Both the position numbers and the translations under genes were made by a program. A model generated the notes under the pieces. It made no database searches. It was given only the letters and a program-made list of their open reading frames with translations, and had not been told where the DNA came from. A stretch of DNA of 64,000 bases from Streptomyces griseus (GTDB lineage: Bacteria > Actinomycetota > Actinomycetes > Streptomycetales > Streptomycetaceae): assembly GCF_900460065.1 (NCBI RefSeq), contig NZ_UAVD01000023.1, positions 62,001-126,000 on the forward strand. The letters run 5' to 3'. Positions 20,110-29,194 of this stretch are shown piece after piece; positions within the stretch are counted from its first letter, which is position 1; every line of letters begins with the position of its first letter.

Positions 20110-20949
20110 ATGACTTCCACCAGCCGTCGTACGGTCCTCACCGCCCTCGCCACCGCGGCCGTCAGCGGTCCGCTGCTGGGGTCGCTCACCGCGACCGACG
20201 CCCATGCCACCGGTGACCTGGACATCTACACCTCCAACACCGACCTCTACAAGAAGCTCGCCGGCCAGGAGGGCGTCGAGTTCGCCCGCCGCTACCGCAG
20301 ACACGAGTACGTCGACCACTCGGTCCCGCAGAGATTCCCGTACAACAGGACCACCGTCATGGCGCTGCACGGCGGCGGCATCGAGACGGGCACCTCCGAG
20401 CTCTGCCTCGCCATCGCCGGCTACCACCCGGCCACCCTCGCCCCGCTGACGGACGGCCACGGGGTGTTCGACTACTGGATGTTCGAGGGTCTGCGCTCCT
20501 CCGGCAACCGCGACCTGCACGTCACCGCCAAGAACTGCGACGACCACGTGGCCCTCTCCATGGCGGCGAGCAGCCTCAACGTCCTGAGCCTGCACGGCTG
20601 TACGGCGGCGCAGGCGGGCACCGTCCCGCAGGCCGTGGTCGTCGGGGGGCTGAACACCCGCTTCAAGACCCTGCTCAAGGCCGAGTTCGACGCGGTCGGC
20701 ATCGCCTGGCGCGACGGCGACGAGGTGCCCGACCTGGCCGGGGTCAACCCTGCCAACCCGGTCAACCGCACCATGCTCGACAAGGGGGGCCAGCTGGAGC
20801 TCACCACGGAGCTGCGCGCCGCCATGTTCACCGTCAACACCCGCGCGGGCCGGGCCGGGAGCACGACCCCGGTCTTCGACCGCTTCGTCGGCGCCTGCCG
20901 GGCCGCGATCACCGAGCTGGAGAAGGGCACGGACCAGGTCGTCCTCTGA
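20110..20949 (+). CDS. Tat-exported poly-gamma-glutamate hydrolase-like zinc peptidase
   Basis: The 279-residue product begins MTSTSRRTVLTALATAAV, a twin-arginine signal ending near DAHATG. The mature part matches the poly-gamma-glutamate hydrolase family (PF05908; known phage members cut poly-gamma-glutamate capsules). MALHGGGIETGTSEL carries candidate zinc ligands His and Glu, and a second His lies in NVLSLHGC. The gene follows the pgi-unit hairpin by 30 nt and converges on a VOC gene. Cell-wall or capsule targets are both possible. Confidence 0.85.
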   Translation: MTSTSRRTVLTALATAAVSGPLLGSLTATDAHATGDLDIYTSNTDLYKKLAGQEGVEFARRYRRHEYVDHSVPQRFPYNRTTVMALHGGGIETGTSELCLAIAGYHPATLAPLTDGHGVFDYWMFEGLRSSGNRDLHVTAKNCDDHVALSMAASSLNVLSLHGCTAAQAGTVPQAVVVGGLNTRFKTLLKAEFDAVGIAWRDGDEVPDLAGVNPANPVNRTMLDKGGQLELTTELRAAMFTVNTRAGRAGSTTPVFDRFVGACRAAITELEKGTDQVVL

Positions 20950-20970
20950 CCCCGGGACTCCGGGCCGCCG

Positions 20971-21333
20971 TCAGCCGCCGTGCGTCGTGTCGATGACGCA
21001 GAAGCGGTTGCCCTCGGGGTCGGCGAGCACCACGAAGTCCGGGTCCGGGGGGTACAGCTCCCACGCGACCCTCTGGGCGCCGAGCCCGATCAGCCGTTCC
21101 ACCTCGGCCTCCTGCGTGGCGGAGTAGAGGTCGAGGTGGACCCGGGGCACCTCCTGGACGGGAGCCGTGGAGCGTCCCAGCGAGAGCCCCACACCGGGCC
21201 CGTCCACCGGGACCAGCACCACCCAGTCGTCCGTCCCGGCCTCGCGCTCGGTGTAATGGAGCGCCGCCTTCCAGAAGGTGGCGGCCCGCCGTACGTCGGA
21301 CGCGCCCATCACCACGGTTCCGATGTGCACCAT
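20971..21333 (-). CDS. VOC (glyoxalase/bleomycin-resistance fold) protein
   Basis: The 120-residue protein begins MVHIGTVVMGASDVRRA and has the paired beta-alpha-beta-beta-beta plan of the VOC superfamily, with HLDLYSATQEAEVERLIGLG and the conserved FVVLADPEGNRFCVID near the C-terminus. The substrate cannot be predicted. A closely related domain is encoded at 40380-40745. It converges with the hydrolase gene and diverges from the barstar-domain gene. Confidence 0.88.
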   Translation of the reverse strand: MVHIGTVVMGASDVRRAATFWKAALHYTEREAGTDDWVVLVPVDGPGVGLSLGRSTAPVQEVPRVHLDLYSATQEAEVERLIGLGAQRVAWELYPPDPDFVVLADPEGNRFCVIDTTHGG

Positions 21334-21412
21334 GGGACGAGCCTTTCACGCCGAGGGCCGCGCGGAGGCGTCGAGAGGCTTCGGACTTCCCCGTCGAACG
21401 GAATGGTTACGC

Positions 21413-22189
21413 ATGAGCCCCGGAAGTGAAGGCATCGCCGATGCGCAGGACGTTCTGTATCGACTTCTCGACAAAGACTCCGGAGAGGTCCTGGTCGCCG
21501 CCGAGGACCTTCTGAACTACTTCACGGAGGAGGGCCGGGAGCCTCCGGAGGCCGTCACCTTCGTGCGCGCGCACCGGACCGGCCACGCCCGGCGGACGAC
21601 GGAGCACGCCGAGTTGCAGGTGGTGGACCGGCAGGGGAGGACGATCGGGGGATATGTCCTCGGGAAGGTGACAGCCGGGTGCCGGCACGAGCACGTGCCG
21701 TCCGCCGAGGACCGGCCCGACGTCGACTACTTCCTCGGGGACACCTGCGAGTACCCCTGGGCCGGGGAGATCTGGCGGAGGTGGGCCGCGGACCGGCCCG
21801 TCGAGCGCGGGGAATGGGCCCGCCTACCGTCCGACCGGCACGGGAGCTGGCTGCATGTCGTGCAGACCGCCTGGTTCGCCTCCGGACGGAACGCGACGCG
21901 CTACGGGACCGGCGCGACGGCGGTCGTCGACGGCTCCGGATTCACCACGAGGGACGGCTTCTACTGCGCCCTGGGAGAAGCCGTCAACGGGCCCGGCGGC
22001 TACTTCGGTTCGAACCGCGACGCGGTCTGGGACTGTCTTCGGACCATGCGGTCCGACGGGGCGGCCCCGTTCCGCCTGGTGTGGCGGCACGTCGCTGCCT
22101 CCCGCCAGGCGCTGGGAAGCGATTTCACCGACAGCGTCCTCGCGCTGTTCGAGGAGGCCGGTGTGGAGACCGAGCTGCCCCCGGGCTGA
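21413..22189 (+). CDS. Protein with C-terminal barstar (RNase inhibitor) domain
   Basis: The 258-residue protein has a C-terminal barstar-like domain from about residue 170: DGFYCALGEAVNGPGGYFGSN, then DAVWDCLRTM, a Trp-containing strand and a helix ending near LFEEAGVETE. Barstars inhibit secreted barnase-type RNases in the cytoplasm. The first 165 residues are a domain I do not recognise (GYVLGKVTAGCRHEHV, WAGEIWRRW). ATG at 21413 is chosen; an in-frame start exists at 21332 inside the VOC gene region. No barnase-like RNase gene is adjacent, so it is an orphan immunity or regulatory protein. It converges on pgl with a shared hairpin. Confidence 0.83.
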   Translation: MSPGSEGIADAQDVLYRLLDKDSGEVLVAAEDLLNYFTEEGREPPEAVTFVRAHRTGHARRTTEHAELQVVDRQGRTIGGYVLGKVTAGCRHEHVPSAEDRPDVDYFLGDTCEYPWAGEIWRRWAADRPVERGEWARLPSDRHGSWLHVVQTAWFASGRNATRYGTGATAVVDGSGFTTRDGFYCALGEAVNGPGGYFGSNRDAVWDCLRTMRSDGAAPFRLVWRHVAASRQALGSDFTDSVLALFEEAGVETELPPG

Positions 22190-22230
22190 CGGGCCGCGCC
22201 GGTCCGTGAGCGGCGAGCCGTTCACACCGC

Positions 22231-22265
22231 GGGCCCGGACCGCCCGGCAGGAGCGGTCCGGGCCC
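22231..22265. terminator. Bidirectional terminator between barstar gene and pgl
   Basis: A perfect 12-bp inverted repeat (22231-22242 with 22254-22265, 11-nt loop) lies between two convergent stops. Confidence 0.7.
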
Positions 22266-22282
22266 GGGAGGACCCGCGAAGG

Positions 22283-23065
22283 TCAGGCGGACGCCTGCGG
22301 ATACAGCGCGCGCGGCAGCCGCGAGGCCGCCGCGGCGTCCAGCAGCCACAGCGTGCGGCTGCGGCCGTACGCGCCCGCCGCCGGGGCCTGGATCTCCCCG
22401 GCCCCGGACAGCGCGATGGCCGCCGCTTCCGCCTTGTCCTCGCCCGCCGCCAGCAGCCACACCTCGCGCGCCGCGCGGATCGCGGGCAGCGTGAGCGAGA
22501 CCCGGACCGGCGGCGGCTTGGGCGCCCCGTGCACACCGACGACGGTGCGCTCGGTCTCCCGTACCGCGGGCAGCTCCGGGAAGAGCGAGGCCACATGCGT
22601 GTCCGGGCCGACGCCCAGCATCAGCACGTCGAACGCGGGCACCGGGCCGTGGTCCTCGGGACCGGCGGCTGCCGCCAGTTCGGCGGCGTAACCGGCTGCC
22701 GCCGCGTCCGCGTCGTCGCCGTACGGCCCGTCGGACGCGGGCATCGCGTGCACCCGGGCCGGGTCCAGCGGCACCGCGTCGAGCAGCGCCTCCCGGGCCT
22801 GGGTGACATTGCGCTCCGGGTCGCCCTCGGGCAGGAACCGCTCGTCGCCCCACCACAGGTCCAGGCGCGCCCAGTCGACCGCGTCCCGGGCGGGCGCGGC
22901 GGCGAGCGCGGCCAGCAGGCCGTTGCCGTTGCGCCCGCCGGTCAGCACCACCGAGGCGTGGCCCCGGGAGGCCTGGGCGTCCACGATCCTCGTGATCAGC
23001 CGGGCCGCCGCGGCCTGCGCCATCAGCTCCTTGTCGCGGTGCACGACCAGTTGGGGAGGCGTCAC
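22283..23065 (-). CDS. pgl: 6-Phosphogluconolactonase
   Basis: Pgl hydrolyses 6-phosphogluconolactone, the product of Zwf, in the oxidative pentose phosphate pathway. The 260-residue NagB-like product has VVLTGGRNGNGLL, LDLWWGDERFLPEGDPERN and the GVGPDTHVASLFP motif of DevB/Pgl proteins. The GTG at 23065 overlaps the opcA stop by 4 nt. It is the last gene of the tkt-tal-zwf-opcA-pgl operon. Confidence 0.95.
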   Translation of the reverse strand: MTPPQLVVHRDKELMAQAAAARLITRIVDAQASRGHASVVLTGGRNGNGLLAALAAAPARDAVDWARLDLWWGDERFLPEGDPERNVTQAREALLDAVPLDPARVHAMPASDGPYGDDADAAAAGYAAELAAAAGPEDHGPVPAFDVLMLGVGPDTHVASLFPELPAVRETERTVVGVHGAPKPPPVRVSLTLPAIRAAREVWLLAAGEDKAEAAAIALSGAGEIQAPAAGAYGRSRTLWLLDAAAASRLPRALYPQASA

Positions 23066-24111
23066 TTCGACGCCGCCTTCCTGGCCGGGGCCTTCTTCGC
23101 GGCGGGCGCCTTGGACTCGGCGGCCTTGTCCGCCTTCTCCGCCTTCTCCTCGGCGCTCTCGACCGGCTTGGCCGTGACCTCGCCGCCCGCGTGCAGCCGG
23201 TCGACGCCGAACTTCACCGCCGAGGCGTAGGTGTTGTCCGGGTCGAGCCGGCGCAGCTCCTCCGCCAGCAGCTCGGCGGTGTCCCGGCGCTTGAGCGCCA
23301 CCGCGCGGTCCGGCTGGTTGTGCATGGAGAGCGTGGCGAGCGAGCCGTCGGCCCGGTCCAGGACGATGACGCCGTTCTTCGTCTCCATCCGGACAGCGGT
23401 GAGACCGGGCCCCCCGGAGAGCGTGCGCTCCACGGGGACGCCGAGCCGGTCCGCGAGCCACATGGCGAGCAGTTCGCAGCTCGGGTTGTCGCTCTCGCCC
23501 TCGACGGTCGCGCCGATGACCTCGGCCGGCTGCTGGTCCAGGGCCGCGGCCAGCATCGAGCGCCACGGCGTGATCCGGGTCCAGGCCAGGTCGGTGTCGC
23601 CCGGGCTGTACGTCGCCGCGCGCACCGCCAGCTCGTCGAGCGGCAGCTCCGCCGAGTAGGTGTCGGTGATCCGGCGCTGCGCGAGCGCCCCCAGCGGGTC
23701 CTTCGCCGGGTCGGCGGGCGCGCCCTCGGGCCACCACACCACGACCGGGGCGTCCGGCAGCAGCAGCGGCAGGACCACCGACTGGGCGTGGTTGGCCAGC
23801 TCGCCGTGGAGCCGCAGGACGACGGTCTCGCCGGTGCCCGCGTCGGAACCGACCCGCACCTCGGCGTCGAGGCGCGCGTCCCGGCGGGCCCGCGGCGAGC
23901 GGCTGACCCGCTTGATCACCGCGATGATCCGCGAGGGGTGCTCGCGGGAGGCGTCGCCGGCCGACTTGAGCGCGTCGTACGCGTTCTCCTCGTCGGTGAC
24001 GACGACCAGGGTGAGCACCATGCCGATGGCGGGGGTGCCGATGGCCCTGCGGGCCGAGACCAGCGCCTGGTTGATCTTGCTGGACGTGGTCTCCGTGAGA
24101 TCGATCTTCAT
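23062..24111 (-). CDS. opcA: Glucose-6-phosphate dehydrogenase assembly protein OpcA
   Basis: OpcA is needed for full activity of actinobacterial and cyanobacterial glucose-6-phosphate dehydrogenase and may link it to redox state. The 349-residue protein begins MKIDLTETTSSKINQAL and contains VVWWPEGAPADPAKDPLG and ITPWRSMLAAALDQ, both characteristic. The last 40 residues are a Lys/Ala/Glu-rich low-complexity tail (APAAKKAPARKAASK). ATG at 24111 overlaps the zwf stop (ATGA) and the 3' end overlaps pgl. Confidence 0.95.
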   Translation of the reverse strand: MKIDLTETTSSKINQALVSARRAIGTPAIGMVLTLVVVTDEENAYDALKSAGDASREHPSRIIAVIKRVSRSPRARRDARLDAEVRVGSDAGTGETVVLRLHGELANHAQSVVLPLLLPDAPVVVWWPEGAPADPAKDPLGALAQRRITDTYSAELPLDELAVRAATYSPGDTDLAWTRITPWRSMLAAALDQQPAEVIGATVEGESDNPSCELLAMWLADRLGVPVERTLSGGPGLTAVRMETKNGVIVLDRADGSLATLSMHNQPDRAVALKRRDTAELLAEELRRLDPDNTYASAVKFGVDRLHAGGEVTAKPVESAEEKAEKADKAAESKAPAAKKAPARKAASK

Positions 24112-25640
24112 GGCCGCCTCCAGCTCCGTCCGTCACGTGCGAGCATCTCGTCGGCCTCGGCCGGACCCCAGGTGCCGGCCGCGTACTTCGCGGGCTTGCC
24201 GTGCTTGTCCCAGTACTCCTCGATCGGGTCGAGGATGGTCCAGGAGAGTTCGACCTCCTGGTGGCGCGGGAAGAGGTTGGCGTCGCCGAGCAGGACGTCC
24301 AGGAGGAGCCGCTCGTACGCCTCCGGGCTGGACTCCGTGAACGACTCGCCGTACGCGAAGTCCATCGTGACGTCCCGGACCTCCATCGAGGTGCCGGGCA
24401 CCTTGGAGCCGAAGCGCACGGTGACGCCCTCGTCCGGCTGGACCCGGATGACCAGGGCGTTGCCGCCCAGCTCCTCCGTGGCGCCGGACTCGAAGGGCAG
24501 GTACGGCGCGCGCTTGAAGACGACCGCGATCTCCGTGACCCGGCGGCCGAGCCGCTTTCCGGTGCGGAGGTAGAACGGCACGCCCGCCCAGCGGCGGTTG
24601 TTGATCGTCAGCTTGATCGCCGCGTAGGTGTCGGTCGTCGACTTGGGGTCGATGCCCTCCTCCTCGCAGTAGCCGAGGACCTCCTGGCCGCCCTGCCAGG
24701 CGTGCTCGTACTGCGCGCGCACGGTGTGCTGCCCCAGGTCCTCGGGCAGCTCGACGGCGGTGAGCACCTTGAGCTTCTCCGCGACCAGGGCCTTCGGGTG
24801 GAAGGAGCCGGGCTCCTCCATCGCGGTCAGCGCCAGCAGCTGGAGCAGGTGGTTCTGGATGACGTCACGGGCGGCGCCGATGCCGTCGTAGTAGCCGGCC
24901 CGGCCGCCGATGCCGATGTCCTCGGCCATCGTGATCTGTACGTGGTCGACGTAGGACCGGTTCCAGATCGGCTCCCACATCGTGTTGGCGAACCGCAGCG
25001 CCAGGATGTTCTGGACCGTCTCCTTCCCCAGGTAGTGGTCGATCCGGAAGACCTCGTTGGGCGGGAAGACGTCGTGCACGAGCTGGTTGAGCTCCTGCGC
25101 GCTGGCCAGGTCGTGGCCGAAGGGCTTCTCGATGACGGCGCGCCGCCAGGAGCCCTCCTTCTGGTCGGCCAGGCCGTGCTTCTTCAGCTGCTGGACGACC
25201 TTGGGGAAGAACTTCGGCGGCACGGAGAGGTAGAAGGCGAAGTTGCCGCCCGTCCCCTGGGCCTTGTCGAGCTCCTGGATGGTCGACTTCAGCGTCTCGA
25301 AGGCCTCGTCGTCGTCGAAGTTGCCCTGGACGAAGCGCATCCCCTGGATGAGCTGCTGCCAGACCTCCTCGCGGAACGGCGTACGGGCGTGCTCCTTGAC
25401 GGCGTCGTGGACGACCTGGGCGAAGTCCTCGTCCTCCCAGTCGCGGCGCGCGAAGCCGATGAGCGAGAAGCCCGGCGGCAGCAGGCCGCGATTGGCCAGG
25501 TCGTAGACGGCGGGCATCAGCTTTTTACGGGACAAATCGCCCGTGACGCCAAAGATGACCAGGCCCGACGGCCCCGCGATGCGCGGGAGCCGTCGGTCCT
25601 GTGCGTCACGGAGCGGGTTGGCTCCGGGAACAGCAGACAA
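24108..25640 (-). CDS. zwf: Glucose-6-phosphate 1-dehydrogenase
   Basis: Zwf oxidises glucose-6-phosphate to the lactone with NADP. The 510-residue product has the dinucleotide motif GVTGDLSRKKLMPA, the substrate-binding RIDHYLGKE and catalytic His region, and PFYLRTGKRL. The likely start is TTG at 25640: GGAGG lies 10 nt upstream, no ATG/GTG lies nearby, and the frame otherwise runs on without family similarity to 25970. The tal stop lies 5 nt upstream. opcA overlaps the 3' end, fitting its role in assembling this enzyme. Confidence 0.95.
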   Translation of the reverse strand: MSAVPGANPLRDAQDRRLPRIAGPSGLVIFGVTGDLSRKKLMPAVYDLANRGLLPPGFSLIGFARRDWEDEDFAQVVHDAVKEHARTPFREEVWQQLIQGMRFVQGNFDDDEAFETLKSTIQELDKAQGTGGNFAFYLSVPPKFFPKVVQQLKKHGLADQKEGSWRRAVIEKPFGHDLASAQELNQLVHDVFPPNEVFRIDHYLGKETVQNILALRFANTMWEPIWNRSYVDHVQITMAEDIGIGGRAGYYDGIGAARDVIQNHLLQLLALTAMEEPGSFHPKALVAEKLKVLTAVELPEDLGQHTVRAQYEHAWQGGQEVLGYCEEEGIDPKSTTDTYAAIKLTINNRRWAGVPFYLRTGKRLGRRVTEIAVVFKRAPYLPFESGATEELGGNALVIRVQPDEGVTVRFGSKVPGTSMEVRDVTMDFAYGESFTESSPEAYERLLLDVLLGDANLFPRHQEVELSWTILDPIEEYWDKHGKPAKYAAGTWGPAEADEMLARDGRSWRRP

Positions 25641-25645
25641 AGTGG

Positions 25646-26764
25646 TCAGCCCTCCGAGGGGGCGAGGCGCGAGAGCTCCGCCTCGGTCGACTTGAGCAGG
25701 TCGTTCCAGGACGCCTCGAACTTCTCGACGCCCTCGTCCTCCAGCACCTGTACGACGTCGTCGTAGGAGATGCCGAGCTTCTTGATGGCGTCCAGGTCCG
25801 CGCGTGCCTGGTCGTAGCCGCCGGCGACGGTGTTGCCGGTGATCTCGCCGTGGTCGGCCACGGCGTCCAGGGTCGCCTCCGGCATGGTGTTGACCGTGTT
25901 CGGCGCCACCAGGTCGTCGACGTACAGCGTGTCCTTCAGCGACGGGTCCTTGACACCGGTCGAGGCCCACAGCGGACGCTGCTTGTTCGCCTGCGCCTTG
26001 TCCAGGGCCGCCCAGCGGTCGGAGGAGAAGACCTCCTCGTACGCCTCGTAGGCCAGCCGGGCGTTGGCCAGTGCGGACTTGCCCTTGGCGGCCTTCGCCT
26101 CGTCGGAGCCGATCGCGTCCAGACGCTTGTCGATCTCGGTGTCCACGCGGGACACGAAGAAGGACGCCACCGAGTGGATCTTGGAGAGGTCCAGGCCCGC
26201 GGCCTTCGCCTTCTCCAGGCCCGCCAGGTAGGCGTCCATGACCGCGCGGTAGCGCTCCAGGGAGAAGATCAGCGTCACGTTGACGCTGATGCCCCGGCCG
26301 ATCGTCTCGGTGATCGCCGGGAGGCCCGCCTTGGTGGCCGGGATCTTGATGAGCGTGTTCGGCCGGTCGACCAGCCAGGCCAGCTGCTTGGCCTCGGCGA
26401 CGGTGGCCAGGGTGTTGTGGGCCAGGCGCGGGTCGACCTCGATGGAGACCCGGCCGTCCTGGCCGTCCGTGGCGTCGAAGACCGGGCGGAGGATGTCGGC
26501 GGCGTCGCGGACGTCCGCCGTCGTGATCATCCGGAGGGCTTCCTCGACGGTGACCTTGCGGGCGGCGAGGTCGGTGAGCTGCTGCTCGTAACCGTCGCCC
26601 GAGGAGATCGCCTTCTGGAAGATCGACGGGTTGGTGGTGACGCCGACGACATGGCTCTGGTCGATCAGCTCGGCCAGGTTGCCGGACGTGATCCGCTTGC
26701 GCGACAGGTCGTCGAGCCAGATCGCCACGCCCTCGTCGGAGAGGCGCTTGAGTGCGTCTGTCAT
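25646..26764 (-). CDS. tal: Transaldolase
   Basis: Transaldolase moves a dihydroxyacetone unit between sugar phosphates in the non-oxidative pentose phosphate pathway. The 372-residue product contains [13 protein letters not shown], the catalytic Lys in [12 protein letters not shown] and [13 protein letters not shown] at 26764 is preferred to ATG at 26773: GGAG directly abuts the earlier codon, whereas it sits 9 nt before the later one. tkt ends 34 nt upstream and zwf starts 5 nt downstream. Confidence 0.96.
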   Translation of the reverse strand: MTDALKRLSDEGVAIWLDDLSRKRITSGNLAELIDQSHVVGVTTNPSIFQKAISSGDGYEQQLTDLAARKVTVEEALRMITTADVRDAADILRPVFDATDGQDGRVSIEVDPRLAHNTLATVAEAKQLAWLVDRPNTLIKIPATKAGLPAITETIGRGISVNVTLIFSLERYRAVMDAYLAGLEKAKAAGLDLSKIHSVASFFVSRVDTEIDKRLDAIGSDEAKAAKGKSALANARLAYEAYEEVFSSDRWAALDKAQANKQRPLWASTGVKDPSLKDTLYVDDLVAPNTVNTMPEATLDAVADHGEITGNTVAGGYDQARADLDAIKKLGISYDDVVQVLEDEGVEKFEASWNDLLKSTEAELSRLAPSEG

Positions 26765-26798
26765 GAGTTGCATCTCCTACTAGTCGTATCTACCGGCG

Positions 26799-28901
26799 TC
26801 AGCGTGCTGCGGCTTCGAGAGATTCCCGCGCGGCGGCGGCCACGTGCTCCGGCGTGAAGCCGAACTCGCGGAACAGCACCTTCGCGTCGGCGGAGGCCCC
26901 GAAGTGCTCCAGCGAGACGATCCGGCCGGCGTCGCCCACGTACCGGTACCAGGTCAGGCCGATGCCCGCCTCGACGGCGACGCGCGCCCTCACCGACGGC
27001 GGCAGCACGCTGTCCTTGTAACCCCGGTCCTGCTCCTCGAACCACTCGACCGACGGCATCGAGACCACCCGGGTCGGCACCCCGGCCGCCTGGAGCTGCT
27101 CGCGCGCCTCGACGGCGACGTGGACCTCGGAACCGGTCGCGATGAGCAGCACCTGCGGCTCTGTGTTCTGCCCGGAGGGCCCTTCGGCCTCGAAGAGGAC
27201 GTAACCGCCCTTGGCCGCGTTCTCGTTCGCCTCGTACGTCGGCACACCCTGCCGGGTCAGCGCCAGACCGTGCGGGGTGCCCTTGCCGAACACCTTGGTG
27301 TAGCGGCGCAGGATCTCGCGCCAGGCGATGGCGGTCTCGTTGGCGTCGGCCGGGCGCACGACGTTCAGGCCCGGGATGGCGCGCAGCGAGGCCAGGTGCT
27401 CGACCGGCTGGTGGGTCGGGCCGTCCTCGCCGAGGCCGATCGAGTCGTGCGTCCACACGTACGTCACCGGCAGGTGCATCAGCGCGGACAGGCGCACCGC
27501 GTTGCGCATGTAGTCGGAGAACACCAGGAAGGTGCCGCCGTAGATGCGGGTGTTGCCGTGCAGCGCGATCCCGTTCATGGCGGCGGCCATGGCGTGCTCG
27601 CGGATGCCGAAGTGGATCGTGCGGCCGTACGGGTCGGCCTCCGGCAGCGGGTTGCCCACCGGGAGGAACGAGGACGTCTTGTCGATCGTCGTGTTGTTCG
27701 AGCCCGCGAGGTCGGCGGAGCCGCCCCACAGCTCGGGCACGATCTCGCCGAGCGCCTGGAGCACCTTGCCGGAGGCGGCACGGGTGGCCAGCCCCTTGCC
27801 GGGCTCGAAGACGGGGAGCTTCTCCTCCCAGCCCTCGGGCAGCTCGCCCGCGGCGATCCGGTCGAAGGAGGCGGCGCGCTCCGGGTTGGCGGTGCGCCAC
27901 GCGGCGAACGACTTGTCCCACTCGGCGCGGGCCTCGCGGCCGCGGTCCAGTGCCTCACGGGTGTGGCCGATGACCGCGTCGGAGACCTCGAAGCTCTGCT
28001 CCGGGTCGAAGCCGAGGACCCGCTTGGTCGCCGCGACCTCGTCGTCGCCGAGCGCCGAGCCGTGCGCGGCCTCGGTGTTCTGCGCGTTCGGGGCGGGCCA
28101 GGCGATGATCGAGCGGGCCGCGATGAACGAGGGGCGCTCGGTCTCGGCCTTCGCCGCCTGCAGCGCCGCGTACAGACCCGCCGGGTCCAGGTCGCCGCTG
28201 GGCAGCTGGTCGACACGCTGCACGTGCCAGCCGTACGCCTCGTACCGCTTGATGGTGTCCTCGGAGACCGCGGTCTCCGTGTCGCCCTCGATGGAGATGT
28301 GGTTGTCGTCCCAGAGCAGGACCAGGTTGCCCAGCTTCTGGTGCCCGGCCAGCGAGGACGCCTCGGCCGAGATGCCCTCCTGGAGGCAGCCGTCACCCGC
28401 GATGGCCCACACCATGTGGTCGAACGGGGAGGTGCCGGGGGCCGCCTCGGGGTCGAAGAGACCGCGCTCGTAGCGGGCGGCCATCGCCATGCCCACCGCG
28501 TTGGCGACACCCTGGCCCAGCGGGCCGGTCGTCGTCTCGACACCGGTGGTGTGGCCGTACTCCGGGTGGCCCGGGGTCTTGGAGCCCCAGGTGCGGAAGG
28601 CCTTCAGGTCATCCAGCTCCAGGCCGTAGCCGGCCAGGTAGAGCTGGATGTAGAGCGTCAGGCTGGAGTGGCCGGCGGAGAGGACGAACCGGTCGCGGCC
28701 GGTCCACTCGGCGTCCGCGGGATCGTGCCGCATCACCTTCTGGAAGAGGGTGTACGCGGCGGGAGCCAGGCTCATCGCCGTGCCCGGGTGGCCGTTTCCG
28801 ACTTTCTGTACGGCGTCCGCGGCGAGAACGCGGGCGGTGTCCACGGCCCGCTGGTCCAAATCGGTCCACTGAAGGTCTGTGGTGGTCGGCTTGATGCTCA
28901 C
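26799..28901 (-). CDS. tkt: Transketolase
   Basis: Transketolase transfers two-carbon units using thiamine pyrophosphate. The 700-residue protein has VGNGHPGTAMSLAP, the TPP motif GDG...WDDNHISIEG, the catalytic HDSIGLGEDGPTHQPVEHL and a C-terminal transketolase domain. GTG at 28901 is preceded by AGGAG about 12 nt upstream. It heads the pentose phosphate operon and diverges from ctaB across about 290 bp. Confidence 0.97.
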   Translation of the reverse strand: MSIKPTTTDLQWTDLDQRAVDTARVLAADAVQKVGNGHPGTAMSLAPAAYTLFQKVMRHDPADAEWTGRDRFVLSAGHSSLTLYIQLYLAGYGLELDDLKAFRTWGSKTPGHPEYGHTTGVETTTGPLGQGVANAVGMAMAARYERGLFDPEAAPGTSPFDHMVWAIAGDGCLQEGISAEASSLAGHQKLGNLVLLWDDNHISIEGDTETAVSEDTIKRYEAYGWHVQRVDQLPSGDLDPAGLYAALQAAKAETERPSFIAARSIIAWPAPNAQNTEAAHGSALGDDEVAATKRVLGFDPEQSFEVSDAVIGHTREALDRGREARAEWDKSFAAWRTANPERAASFDRIAAGELPEGWEEKLPVFEPGKGLATRAASGKVLQALGEIVPELWGGSADLAGSNNTTIDKTSSFLPVGNPLPEADPYGRTIHFGIREHAMAAAMNGIALHGNTRIYGGTFLVFSDYMRNAVRLSALMHLPVTYVWTHDSIGLGEDGPTHQPVEHLASLRAIPGLNVVRPADANETAIAWREILRRYTKVFGKGTPHGLALTRQGVPTYEANENAAKGGYVLFEAEGPSGQNTEPQVLLIATGSEVHVAVEAREQLQAAGVPTRVVSMPSVEWFEEQDRGYKDSVLPPSVRARVAVEAGIGLTWYRYVGDAGRIVSLEHFGASADAKVLFREFGFTPEHVAAAARESLEAAAR

Positions 28902-29194
28902 CCTGAGTCAGGGCTCCTCTCCACTGTCGTAAAGCCGGTGACTGTTACCGCACCGGGCGCTGTCGAGCCTACCCCCGTTGACACGCGCACTTTCCGAGCA
29001 CTTTCCAGGGTGTGGGCGACCCGTGGAGTTCGCCTCCCGGCGGATTGCGCGTACCGGTGAACAGTCACCCCCAACACGACCCCACCCCCGCGAAGGGTGG
29101 CGTATCCGCAACGTCTAGAGTGAACGGGTTCGCGCAAGTCTTCACCGGGCCTCTCCGCCCGGAGCTTGCTGGGATTTCTCTGTCAGGGGTGTGC
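28902..29194. promoter_or_regulatory. Divergent tkt/ctaB control region
   Basis: This 293-bp gap holds no gene. It contains a perfect direct repeat GCACTTTCC at 28987-28995 and 28998-29006 (11-bp period), a TTGACA at 28978-28983, a minus-strand TAGGCT (28971-28966) that could be a tkt -10, and a plus-strand TAGAGT at 29116-29121 that could be a ctaB -10. Promoter assignments are tentative; the repeat is certain. Confidence 0.45.

Noticed and set aside
22218..22231. Extra operator copy CCGTTCACACCGCG of the 4990-5090 set
   Set aside because: It lies between two convergent stops next to a terminator, where an operator would have no obvious role; probably coincidence.
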